This document shows, one piece after another, positions 1 through 5,148 of a stretch of 5,148 nucleotides of DNA (the first letter of the stretch is position 1; each line of letters begins with the position of its first letter). This stretch comes from DATJUF01 sp035524095 (GTDB lineage: Bacteria; Desulfobacterota; Binatia; Binatales; Binataceae). Position numbers and translations under genes: made by a program. Below the pieces are notes generated by a model. It was not told the DNA's origin. It worked only from the letters and a program-made list of their open reading frames with translations, and did no database searches. The DNA is taken from assembly GCA_035524095.1 (NCBI GenBank), contig DATKPK010000160.1:1-5148 (forward strand). Reading direction: 5' to 3'.

Positions 1-73
1 TCAGGACCATGCATTTTCCGCCGATCGAAAATCTAGTCAGCAGGGAAAGGCGAGTCCAATGATAAACGATATT

Positions 74-101
74 TAGCCGCCATGGAGCTTGTTGGCGGCT
101 A
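74..101. repeat. Perfect 8-bp inverted repeat (hairpin)
   Basis: TAGCCGCC (74-81) is repeated in inverted form as GGCGGCTA (94-101) around a 12-nt loop. The stem is GC-rich and would be stable in RNA. Its first three bases are also the stop of one plus-strand frame open from the left edge, a position where a terminator would sit. Neither strand has a clear T-run after the stem, so a classical intrinsic terminator is not shown. Confidence 0.55.
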
Positions 102-160
102 GTGTAAGACAGGAAGGTATAGTCATGGAAGTATATTGTTGGGCGAAGGCTCGAGCCAAG

Positions 161-187
161 CGCCGAAATCGAAATAGATTTTCGGCG
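161..187. repeat. 10-bp stem-loop with one bulged base
   Basis: CGCCGAAATC (161-170) pairs with GATTTTCGGCG (177-187), leaving T179 bulged and a 6-nt loop GAAATA. The outer eight pairs (161-168 with 180-187) are perfect. No T-run follows on either strand. It lies just right of the 10-bp palindrome GGCTCGAGCC at 148-157. The role is unknown; it could be part of an untranslated RNA, a terminator remnant or a short repeat element. Confidence 0.5.
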
Positions 188-314
188 GTATCAGGAAGTT
201 TAACCGGTCGATGGTACGAGCGAAGTGTCCGAAGCCCAACGGAAGCAGGTGGGAGCTGAGACTGTCGTTCCGGCAATGCCAAGTCCGGGCAGATCGTTCA
301 GGAGAAGATAGCTA

Positions 315-1115
315 TCAGGGCTTGGCGATCGGCGCGTCGGTCCAGGACTGCTGAGTGATAATGAAAGGATCGGGAGAGACACTGACCTCGCCGCGGAAGG
401 GCCAGTCGAGAGCGATGATCATCACGATCACCAAGGCGAGTGTGGCTGCGATGATCGCGGTCATCACCATGTGCAATGTGAAGTTTTCAAAGCCGAAGAG
501 GTAGGTGTAAGCGATGGTGATAGCGGCGCCGAAAAAGACAATACACCAGATCACACCGGGAACATGTCCCTGCACAGCAGAGAGCCGGGAACTGCGCGCG
601 TCGTAAAGCAGATTCCACGATTTAAGCAGCTCGGCTTCGATTACGGCTTCTCCGGAAGTTTGGGGGTGGATCGTGGCGATCGCGGTTGCAAGGTCGCGCA
701 GTGGAATCCATCCTTGGGATGGCGTTATACCTTGGCGCTGAATCGGCCATTCCACGTTGATTACGACACTGACGTACTTTTCCAGGGCTTGGCGGATCTC
801 AAGGCCCTTGGCGTCGGGCAGGCCGGCAGTATCGAGGTACATCCCGCCGGCATAATCGGACTCGTTCTCGACGATGTCAGAGGCTCGGCTGAAAGATTCC
901 CAAGTAGCGATGGCGATGAAGGCCAATAAGACCGCATACAGTACGCTGATGATAGCAATGGTAAATCCTGCGAGATCGTTATGGGCGCGACGAAGCTTGA
1001 CGTGGACCAAACGGTGAAAAACTGCCAGACCGGCGCACGAGATCCCGATGAAAAGCGCCACCAGGATAGTGCCCCAAAGCCAGGTGGGGTTGTTGTAAAT
1101 CCAGTCGACAATCAT
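315..1115 (-). CDS. DUF4239 (bestrophin-like) four-helix membrane protein
   Basis: This 266-residue integral membrane protein belongs, by its motifs, to the DUF4239/bestrophin-like family, whose molecular function is not established. Four hydrophobic segments are visible at about residues 12-33, 49-72, 186-207 and 214-235, so the protein is two helical hairpins joined by a long soluble middle section (about 75-185). Family-like signatures are VLYAVLLAFIAIATWESFSRA at the end of helix 2 and ALDWPFRGEVSVSPDPF just after helix 4. The ATG at 1115 is preceded by GGGAG four bases upstream (1124-1120), which supports this start. It is divergent from the alpha/beta hydrolase, with about 50 bp between starts. 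No gene follows it closely in the same direction inside the window. A channel role has been suggested for relatives by name only, and I would not assign one here. Confidence 0.85.
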   Translation of the reverse strand: MIVDWIYNNPTWLWGTILVALFIGISCAGLAVFHRLVHVKLRRAHNDLAGFTIAIISVLYAVLLAFIAIATWESFSRASDIVENESDYAGGMYLDTAGLPDAKGLEIRQALEKYVSVVINVEWPIQRQGITPSQGWIPLRDLATAIATIHPQTSGEAVIEAELLKSWNLLYDARSSRLSAVQGHVPGVIWCIVFFGAAITIAYTYLFGFENFTLHMVMTAIIAATLALVIVMIIALDWPFRGEVSVSPDPFIITQQSWTDAPIAKP

Positions 1116-1165
1116 GTTGCTCCCATTGGTATAGTGAATGCGCCGTAGTGTAGCGAGACGCTTTG
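1116..1165. promoter_or_regulatory. Short divergent intergenic region between DUF4239 gene and hydrolase
   Basis: Only 50 bases separate the two divergent starts, so any promoters placed here would have to overlap. The minus-strand gene has a ribosome binding site GGGAG at 1124-1120, four bases from its ATG. The plus-strand gene has no strong Shine-Dalgarno; GAG/GAGA around 1155 is the best available. I see no strong sigma-70 pair. TTGGTA (1127) and TGTAGC 17 bases later is a poor match for the plus strand, and TATACC on the minus strand lies only 12 bases before the ATG. The region is inferred to be regulatory from the gene arrangement alone. Confidence 0.35.
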
Positions 1166-2008
1166 ATGCGTGTGCAAATAGGCGATGTAAAGCTCTTTTT
1201 TGACGTAGAAGGAGCGAAGCTCAGGCCGGACGGTAGAGTTATGCGGCAAGTGCCAACGCTGTTGCTGATCCATGGCGGGCCGGGCTTCGACCATTCGGGC
1301 TTCAAGCCGGCTTTCAGCGAGATGGCGGCGGTGACGCAGGTAATCTATCTCGACTTGCGCGGTAATGGGCGCAGCGATGCGGGGCCGTCGGACAAATGGT
1401 CGCTGGAACAATGGGCTGAAGATATCTATTCATTCTGCGAAACGCTGTCGATCGAAGAGCCGATAGTGTTGGGTCATTCGATGGGCGGTATTGTGGCGAT
1501 GATCTATGCGATCCATTACCCGGGTCATGCTTCAAAGCTTATTCTCAGCAGTACTTCAATACAGCCAGTAGGAGAACGTTCTTTTGCCACGTTCGAGCGC
1601 TTAGGTGGCCCGAGTGCTCGGGCGGCGGCGATGGCTTTCTGGACAAATCCGGATGAGGAAGCACTCACGCGATACGAGGAGTTGTGTATTCCGCTTTATA
1701 CGCGGGTTCCGCAGTCAGTGGGCCTTTTCGAGCGGGCGGTGCGGAATCCGGCGATGCGGCTGGTGTTTGTTGAAAAGGAGTTGAAGCGGCTGGATTTGAT
1801 GCGACAGTTGGATCAAATCAGATGTCCGACACTAATTGTGGCAGGCGAGGACGATCCGATCACGCCGATCGAGGATATTGCGGAGATCGCGGGGGCGATG
1901 CGGCCGGAGATAGTCAGGTTCGAACGTTTCGCGAATGCTGGTCATGGCGTGCATCGGGATTGTCCGAAGGGGTTTTTCCGTAAACTGCGCGATTTTGTTG
2001 GGAGTTGA
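1166..2008 (+). CDS. Alpha/beta-fold hydrolase (proline iminopeptidase-like superfamily)
   Basis: A 280-residue single-domain alpha/beta hydrolase of normal length for the family. Numbering from the ATG at 1166, the oxyanion-hole motif HGGPG is at 36-40, the strand motif YLDLRGNGRSD at 61-71, the nucleophile elbow GHSMGG with Ser105, the acid in AGEDDPITP with Asp230 (Asp229 adjacent), and the catalytic His260 in NAGHGVH. The triad is complete, so the enzyme should be active. A helical cap lies between about 130 and 215. There is no signal peptide, so it is probably cytoplasmic. HGGPG is shared with prolyl aminopeptidases, but the elbow is GHSMGG rather than their usual GGSWG, so ester, lactone or amide substrates are all possible. 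A TTG directly upstream (1163) is in frame; I prefer the ATG. It converges with the creA homologue 24 bp downstream. Confidence 0.9.
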   Translation: MRVQIGDVKLFFDVEGAKLRPDGRVMRQVPTLLLIHGGPGFDHSGFKPAFSEMAAVTQVIYLDLRGNGRSDAGPSDKWSLEQWAEDIYSFCETLSIEEPIVLGHSMGGIVAMIYAIHYPGHASKLILSSTSIQPVGERSFATFERLGGPSARAAAMAFWTNPDEEALTRYEELCIPLYTRVPQSVGLFERAVRNPAMRLVFVEKELKRLDLMRQLDQIRCPTLIVAGEDDPITPIEDIAEIAGAMRPEIVRFERFANAGHGVHRDCPKGFFRKLRDFVGS

Positions 2009-2032
2009 AACCTGGCAATCCTGCGTGCGTAA

Positions 2033-2560
2033 CTATTGCGGCGCTGACATCAGGGATAGGTCGGGTGGCTGGTTGTCCCAGGGCTCGGCAACTACTGCCG
2101 AAATCGAATTATGAGGTGAGCCGTTAATGAGCTTGTCGGTCCACGCCACATAGACAAAGCTCTTATGCGACGGGTCCCAGAAACGGGTGATATGCAGGCG
2201 CTTGAAGACGAGAGAGCGCCTTTCCGTGAACGCGTCCTCGCCGTTCGCGAAGGTTTCTTTGACCTTGATTGGGCCGGTCTGCCGGACGGCGACAGAGACG
2301 TCGGAGGTATCCTCGGCGAGTCCGAGGGCGCCCTTGACGCCACCGGTTTGCGACTCGCTGATGAAGACGGTGATGCCTTCGATTTTCGGATCGTCGTACG
2401 ACTCGATGACGATCTTGTGATCCGGGCCAATCAGATTGAATTCGGTTTTGACGGAGCCGACGACGTGACGGTTATCACATGAGGTCAGTGCGACGGCGGA
2501 TATGGCCAGCGCAATCGCCGCGATCACGTTGCCCCACGATAGTTTCGACTTTCGAGCCAT
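2033..2560 (-). CDS. creA: CreA-family protein, predicted lipoprotein
   Basis: A 175-residue CreA-family protein; the family is named from the E. coli creABCD locus and its function is unknown. Family motifs run through the chain: GSVKTEFNLIGPDHKIVIE (35-53), TGGVKGALGLAEDTSD (72-87), RRSLVFK (114-120), SPHNSISAV (148-156) and EPW (159-161). The N-terminus has basic residues, a hydrophobic stretch (about 10-25) and a lipobox LTSC with Cys28, so it should be secreted and lipid-anchored. Asp29 follows the cysteine, which in E. coli is the signal that keeps lipoproteins in the inner membrane. Val65 and Val92 stand where I recall cysteines in E. coli CreA (TCYVS and ISCQQ). The start is supported by GAGG (2571-2568), seven bases before the ATG. 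No creBCD genes are adjacent. It lies downstream of the CoA-transferase genes on the same strand, but the terminator-like repeat between them argues for a separate unit. Confidence 0.9.
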   Translation of the reverse strand: MARKSKLSWGNVIAAIALAISAVALTSCDNRHVVGSVKTEFNLIGPDHKIVIESYDDPKIEGITVFISESQTGGVKGALGLAEDTSDVSVAVRQTGPIKVKETFANGEDAFTERRSLVFKRLHITRFWDPSHKSFVYVAWTDKLINGSPHNSISAVVAEPWDNQPPDLSLMSAPQ

Positions 2561-2571
2561 AGCCTTACCTC

Positions 2572-2586
2572 GCGCAAGTACTGCGC
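2572..2586. repeat. Hyphenated palindrome next to the creA ribosome binding site
   Basis: GCGCA (2572-2576) and TGCGC (2582-2586) form a perfect inverted repeat around a 5-nt spacer, AGTAC. On the minus strand it abuts the creA Shine-Dalgarno GAGG (2571-2568). It could be a small leader hairpin or an operator half-site pair. A 5-bp repeat of this kind can also arise by chance in GC-rich DNA. Confidence 0.3.
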
Positions 2587-2602
2587 CACGCTCTCAAGCT
2601 AA

Positions 2603-2614
2603 AGCATAAATGCT
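2603..2614. repeat. Palindrome AGCATAAATGCT upstream of creA
   Basis: AGCAT (2603-2607) and ATGCT (2610-2614) form a perfect inverted repeat with a 2-base spacer, in the 84-bp gap between the CoA-transferase stop and the creA start. It is the most AT-rich spot of the gap. The symmetry and spacing resemble a small repressor operator, and TATGCT within it is a weak -10-like match on the minus strand. Its last three bases overlap the left arm of the terminator-like repeat at 2612-2649. Confidence 0.3.
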
Positions 2615-2649
2615 GACCGAGCCGGTGAGCGACCTGGTTTGAGGTCAGC
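2612..2649 (-). terminator. Terminator-like hairpin after the CoA-transferase operon
   Basis: Read on the minus strand, GCTGACC and GGTCAGC form a perfect 7-bp outer stem. Inside it, CCAGGT and ACCGG form a 5-bp inner stem with one bulged A. The internal loops are TCAAA and CTC, and the apical loop is CGCTC. The stem is followed by ATTTATGCTTT, which is T-rich but not a pure T-run. The 5' arm overlaps the TGA stop of the CoA-transferase gene (2647-2645), the usual place for termination of that transcript. If it works, creA would need its own promoter in the remaining 50 bases or so. Confidence 0.4.
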
Positions 2650-3895
2650 GCTCAGATGGCGCGGCGAGCATCGAAGAATCGAGGCCGAGGGAGGTGAGGA
2701 TTTCGGCGGTGTGCTCGCCGAGGTGGGGGGCGCGGCGAGCGTAGCGCATGTGGGGTTGACGGCCGTTGGTGGCGACGGTCTGGGGATACGAGAGGTCGCG
2801 GCCGATTTCGGGATGATTGATCGTCGTGAAACTGCCGCGGGCGGCGAAGTGCTCGTTAGCGAGATTCTCCTCGGGGCGCCGAATCGGAGACCAGGCGAGG
2901 CCGAGCGGCTGAGCGCGATGAAAGACTTCATCGGCGGGCATGCTGGCGACGACTTGCTCGATAAGATCGTTGCGGTAGGTCAAAGCGGCGCGGCGGTCGT
3001 CCTTTTCGAGTTGGGCATATTCGGGGGTGCCGAGTATGTGGGGGATACCGGACTGATCGGCAAGTTGCTTAAAGGCGATTTCCTCGCGTTCGAAGGGGCT
3101 GACAATGGCGAGAACGTCGGCGCCGTCCTGGCTGACGGAGAGACGGAACAGAGTGACGTCAATCGCGGCGTGGCGGGCGGTTTGGCGCTTAACCACGAGG
3201 CCATTGTAGATGTAGGTGGGAATTGCGATTTCGGTGCAGGTATTGACGGCTTCGTGAATTGAGACGTCGATGAACTGGCCGGTGCCGGTCAGATCGCGGA
3301 AGTTGATGGCGGCGAGGATGGCGACGGAGGCATACTCACCGGCGATATGGTACGAGTGCCACATCGCGGGGGCGATAGGCGGAGTGTCCCACTTACCGTC
3401 AGCGGCGGGGTCGTAGCCGCATACGGCCATGATACCGCCCATCGCCATTTGCGTCAGGTCGGTCATCTTGAGGTGGCGATGGGGGCCGGTGAGGCCGAAG
3501 GGCGTCAGCGTGCAGACGATCAGCCGGGGATTGGCGGCGGCGAGTTGGCGGACGCGCGCGAGTCCACGATCGACGGTCGAAAATTCGCCTGACAGCAGAA
3601 CGATGTCGGCTTTGGCGGCGAGGCGATCGAGGACGGGCGTCGCGGACGGGGAATCGAGATCGAGAGCGAGGCTCCGCTTGTTGAGATTGTAACGCCAGAA
3701 GAAGAGGCTCTGTTCGGGATCGGGTTGGCCGGAGGCGTAAGGACCGATCTGTCGCGAAGGTGAACCGTCGGACGGCTCGATTTTGATCACGTCAGCGCCG
3801 AGACCGGCGAGCAGGAGAGCAGTGTAATCGCCAGACTGGTCGCCGATTTCGAGGACGGTCAGGCCGGAAAGGGCGTCACGCAGGATGGTTTCCAC
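2645..3895 (-). CDS. Family III CoA-transferase subunit lacking the catalytic Asp (CaiB/BaiF type)
   Basis: A full-length 416-residue family III CoA-transferase. Family landmarks are the N-terminal Rossmann-like part with VLEIG (14-18) and LGADVIKIEPSDG (32-44), NLNKRSLALDL (70-80), TPFGLTGPH (131-139), MGGIMAVCGYD (152-162), the AILAAI...TGTGQFIDVSIHEA helix region (192-216) and the C-terminal APHLGEHTAEIL (389-400). The family forms covalent acyl and CoA intermediates on an Asp lying four residues before the Gly of the next helix (pattern DxxxG). Here the corresponding stretch is HSYHIAGEYA and the position is Tyr182 (codon 3352-3350), with no Asp from 171 to 200. It is therefore probably the non-catalytic partner of the upstream gene. 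It starts with GTG two bases after that gene's TAG; AGAGGA (3913-3908) twelve bases upstream may be the ribosome binding site, and an in-frame TGA just above leaves no earlier start. Confidence 0.93.
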   Translation of the reverse strand: METILRDALSGLTVLEIGDQSGDYTALLLAGLGADVIKIEPSDGSPSRQIGPYASGQPDPEQSLFFWRYNLNKRSLALDLDSPSATPVLDRLAAKADIVLLSGEFSTVDRGLARVRQLAAANPRLIVCTLTPFGLTGPHRHLKMTDLTQMAMGGIMAVCGYDPAADGKWDTPPIAPAMWHSYHIAGEYASVAILAAINFRDLTGTGQFIDVSIHEAVNTCTEIAIPTYIYNGLVVKRQTARHAAIDVTLFRLSVSQDGADVLAIVSPFEREEIAFKQLADQSGIPHILGTPEYAQLEKDDRRAALTYRNDLIEQVVASMPADEVFHRAQPLGLAWSPIRRPEENLANEHFAARGSFTTINHPEIGRDLSYPQTVATNGRQPHMRYARRAPHLGEHTAEILTSLGLDSSMLAAPSER

Positions 3896-3897
3896 AG

Positions 3898-5148
3898 CTA
3901 GATCACGTCCTCTTCACGGAGTTGCGCGAGCTCATCCGAAGTGAGCCCGAAGATGTCGCGATAGACGAAGTCGTTGTCCTCGCCAAGTTTGGGGGCGGCG
4001 CGGCCGGTACGTCCACCGACGTCGGCGGGTGAGGCGGAGAGCTTGGCGGGGAAGCCTTCGACGGGCCATGTGCCGATCGTGCTATGCGGGAGATCGACGA
4101 AATAGCCGCGCTCCTTGAGCTGCGGGTCACGGTCGAAACGATCGGAGGACTTTTGGACAACGCCGGCAGGGATGCCGCGGGACTGGAGACGATCCATCAG
4201 GGCGTAACGCTCTTGGGTGGCCGTGAAGGCGGTGAGGTTGCGGTCGAGTTCGTCATGATCGGCTTTGCGGGCGGCGGCGGTTGCATAGCGGCTGTCGGTA
4301 GCCCAAACGGGGGAGCCGATTTCGTCGACGAGAGAGTGCCACTGCTCATCGGACTGAACGGAGATCGCGATCCAGTTATCATCGCCGAGGCAGCGATAGG
4401 CACCGTGCGGCGCCCAGTCGAGGTAAGGCATCCGATTGCCGTAACGGGCGGTCGGCTGGCCGGTGATCTGATGTTCGAGCAGAGAGGTGCCGGTGAGCAT
4501 CAGGCCGGTTTCGGTCTGAGTCATATCAATGTAGGCACCGAGGCCGGTTTGGCGCTGGCGATGGAGCGCGGTCATCAGGAGGATAGCGCCGAAATAGCCG
4601 GGAGAGTGATCGAGGTATGAGTAACCCCATCCGGCTGGCGGATGCGGCGCAGGCAGGCCGGAGAGGAAAGTCAGGCCCGAGAACGCCTGGGCGGTCGGCC
4701 CGTAGCTGACGTAGTTGTTGTAGGTCCCGGCTTTGCCGAAGCCGGTGGTGCGCAGATAGATGATACGCGGATTGAGCTTGCTCAATTCGTCGTGACCGAG
4801 GCCCCATTTTTCCATCTGGCCCGGACTGAAGTTTTCGCAGATAGCATTGGCGTCACGGACCATCCGCTTGAGCAATTCGCGGCCCTTGGGGTGGTTCAAG
4901 TTGAGGGTGACGCCATATTTGCCGGGGTTGGTGTTGTTGTAATAGGCGCCACGATCGAAGTCACCGCGAACGCCGCGTCCGCGGGCGGCACCTTGAGAAC
5001 GTCCGCCATCGGGGGTGGCGTGATCGGGGGCGAACGGCTCCATGTAGCGCAGGAAATCGACGGCGGCGCGTTTGCGCCATTCGATACGGATAACCTCGGC
5101 GCCGAAGCTGGCGAGAAGTCGGGTGGCTTGCGGGCCGACCTGAAGCCA
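3898..5148 (-). CDS. Family III CoA-transferase, catalytic subunit, 5' end outside window (CaiB/BaiF type)
   Basis: The reading frame stays open to the right edge, so the ATG at 5043 is internal. The 35 codons upstream of it encode VGPQATRLLA and FGAEVIRIE, the family's conserved N-terminal nucleotide-binding segment. About 10-20 residues are probably missing. Numbering the 416 visible residues from the edge, landmarks are NPGKYGVTLNLNHPKG (74-89), ENFSPGQMEKWGLG (105-118), TTGFG (134-138), SYGPTAQAFSGL (148-159), GYSYLDHSPGY (175-185), TGLGAYIDMTQTE (201-213), MPYLDWAPHGAYRC (240-253) and APKLGEDNDFVY (385-396). Asp180 (codon 4611-4609) sits exactly where the catalytic Asp is expected, four residues before Gly184. 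It transfers CoA from an acyl-CoA donor to a carboxylic acid; the acid cannot be told from sequence. It overlaps nothing and ends two bases before the partner gene. Residues 46-57 are Gly/Arg-rich (GGRSQGAARGRG), probably a surface loop. Confidence 0.95.
   Translation of the reverse strand, partial: WLQVGPQATRLLASFGAEVIRIEWRKRAAVDFLRYMEPFAPDHATPDGGRSQGAARGRGVRGDFDRGAYYNNTNPGKYGVTLNLNHPKGRELLKRMVRDANAICENFSPGQMEKWGLGHDELSKLNPRIIYLRTTGFGKAGTYNNYVSYGPTAQAFSGLTFLSGLPAPHPPAGWGYSYLDHSPGYFGAILLMTALHRQRQTGLGAYIDMTQTETGLMLTGTSLLEHQITGQPTARYGNRMPYLDWAPHGAYRCLGDDNWIAISVQSDEQWHSLVDEIGSPVWATDSRYATAAARKADHDELDRNLTAFTATQERYALMDRLQSRGIPAGVVQKSSDRFDRDPQLKERGYFVDLPHSTIGTWPVEGFPAKLSASPADVGGRTGRAAPKLGEDNDFVYRDIFGLTSDELAQLREEDVI

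Larger units (their letters stand above)
1..314. other. Left-end stretch with no supported gene; several inverted repeats
   Basis: I find no convincing protein gene here. Minus-strand open frames at 73-282 and 200-382 translate to sequences with no recognisable domain, and the second overlaps the real gene at 315-1115. Two plus-strand frames are open from the left edge, one to a TAG at 74-76 and one to a TGA at 60-62. Either could be the last 20-25 codons of a gene entering from the left, but neither tail is recognisable. Minus-strand ATGs at 14-12 and 10-8 could instead start a gene leaving the window. The stretch is less GC-rich than the right half, about 50% on counted lines. It contains hairpin-forming repeats at 13-32, 74-101 and 161-187 and short palindromes at 148-157 (GGCTCGAGCC) and 307-316 (GATAGCTATC, overlapping the stop of the DUF4239 gene). 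Confidence 0.6.

Noticed and set aside
73..282. 69-codon minus-strand open frame in the left end
   Set aside because: No recognisable domain or clear ribosome binding site, and its last codons and stop fall in an inverted repeat. Not enough support to call a gene.
200..382. 60-codon minus-strand open frame
   Set aside because: It overlaps the 3' end of the DUF4239 gene in another frame, and its Ser/Leu/Pro-rich translation looks like a frame shadow.
471..929. 152-codon plus-strand open frame
   Set aside because: It is antisense to the DUF4239 gene, which has clear membrane helices, family motifs and a ribosome binding site.
1166..2008. Naming the hydrolase prolyl aminopeptidase
   Set aside because: HGGPG is present but the nucleophile elbow is GHSMGG rather than the GGSWG typical of that enzyme. 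Only the superfamily can be supported.
2009..2032. Bidirectional terminator between the convergent hydrolase and creA genes
   Set aside because: The 24-bp gap has no inverted repeat and no T-run on either strand.
2639..3262. 207-codon plus-strand open frame
   Set aside because: It lies entirely antisense to the CoA-transferase gene at 2645-3895 apart from six bases, and its translation is Gly/Val/Asp-rich with no domain, as expected for the complement of a GC-rich gene.
4084..4620. 178-codon plus-strand open frame
   Set aside because: It is antisense to the catalytic CoA-transferase subunit, whose family motifs run through the whole stretch. Its low-complexity translation matches no family I know.
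3898..5043. Treating the ATG at 5043 as the start of the catalytic CoA-transferase
   Set aside because: The frame is open to the window edge, and the 35 codons upstream encode the conserved family N-terminus (VGPQATRLLA, FGAEVIRIE). The gene is truncated by the window, not short.
2645..5148. Assigning the CoA-transferase pair to a specific pathway such as benzylsuccinate, carnitine or mesaconate metabolism
   Set aside because: No beta-oxidation, dehydrogenase or transport genes lie in the window to support a substrate, and family III sequences do not reveal it by eye.

Overview
The window carries four complete protein-coding genes and a fifth that runs off the right edge. Nothing in it looks mobile, CRISPR-like or rRNA/tRNA-like. 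GC counted on a few sample lines is about 60% in the right half and about 50% in the leftmost 200 bases. A CreA-family protein with a lipoprotein signal points to a Gram-negative proteobacterium. The mix of a DUF4239 membrane protein, an alpha/beta hydrolase and family III CoA-transferases is common in Alphaproteobacteria and other metabolically broad environmental bacteria. This placement is inference and no marker gene fixes it.

Layout, left to right. Bases 1-314 hold no convincing gene but contain several inverted repeats. Bases 315-1115 (minus) encode a four-helix membrane protein of the DUF4239/bestrophin-like family. It diverges across about 50 bp from a plus-strand alpha/beta hydrolase (1166-2008). 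The hydrolase converges, with a 24-bp gap, on a minus-strand CreA-family lipoprotein (2033-2560). An 84-bp gap with three inverted repeats, one resembling a terminator, separates creA from two tandem minus-strand family III (CaiB/BaiF-type) CoA-transferase genes (2645-3895 and 3898 to beyond 5148).

The most informative part is the CoA-transferase pair. The two genes are 2 bp apart, and the downstream one starts with GTG, so they look translationally coupled. The upstream protein has an Asp where the family's catalytic Asp is expected (LDHSPG, GAT codon at 4609-4611). The downstream protein, otherwise recognisable over its full length, has Tyr there (Y182) and no Asp nearby. This suggests a heteromeric enzyme with one catalytic and one non-catalytic subunit, like the two-subunit benzylsuccinate CoA-transferase BbsEF. 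The substrate cannot be read from the window.

The other genes are ordinary but have notable details. The CreA homologue is predicted to be lipid-anchored and lacks the two cysteines I remember in E. coli CreA. The hydrolase has a complete Ser-Asp-His triad. I do not see a clearly new multi-gene system. The best candidate for follow-up is the asymmetric CoA-transferase pair.
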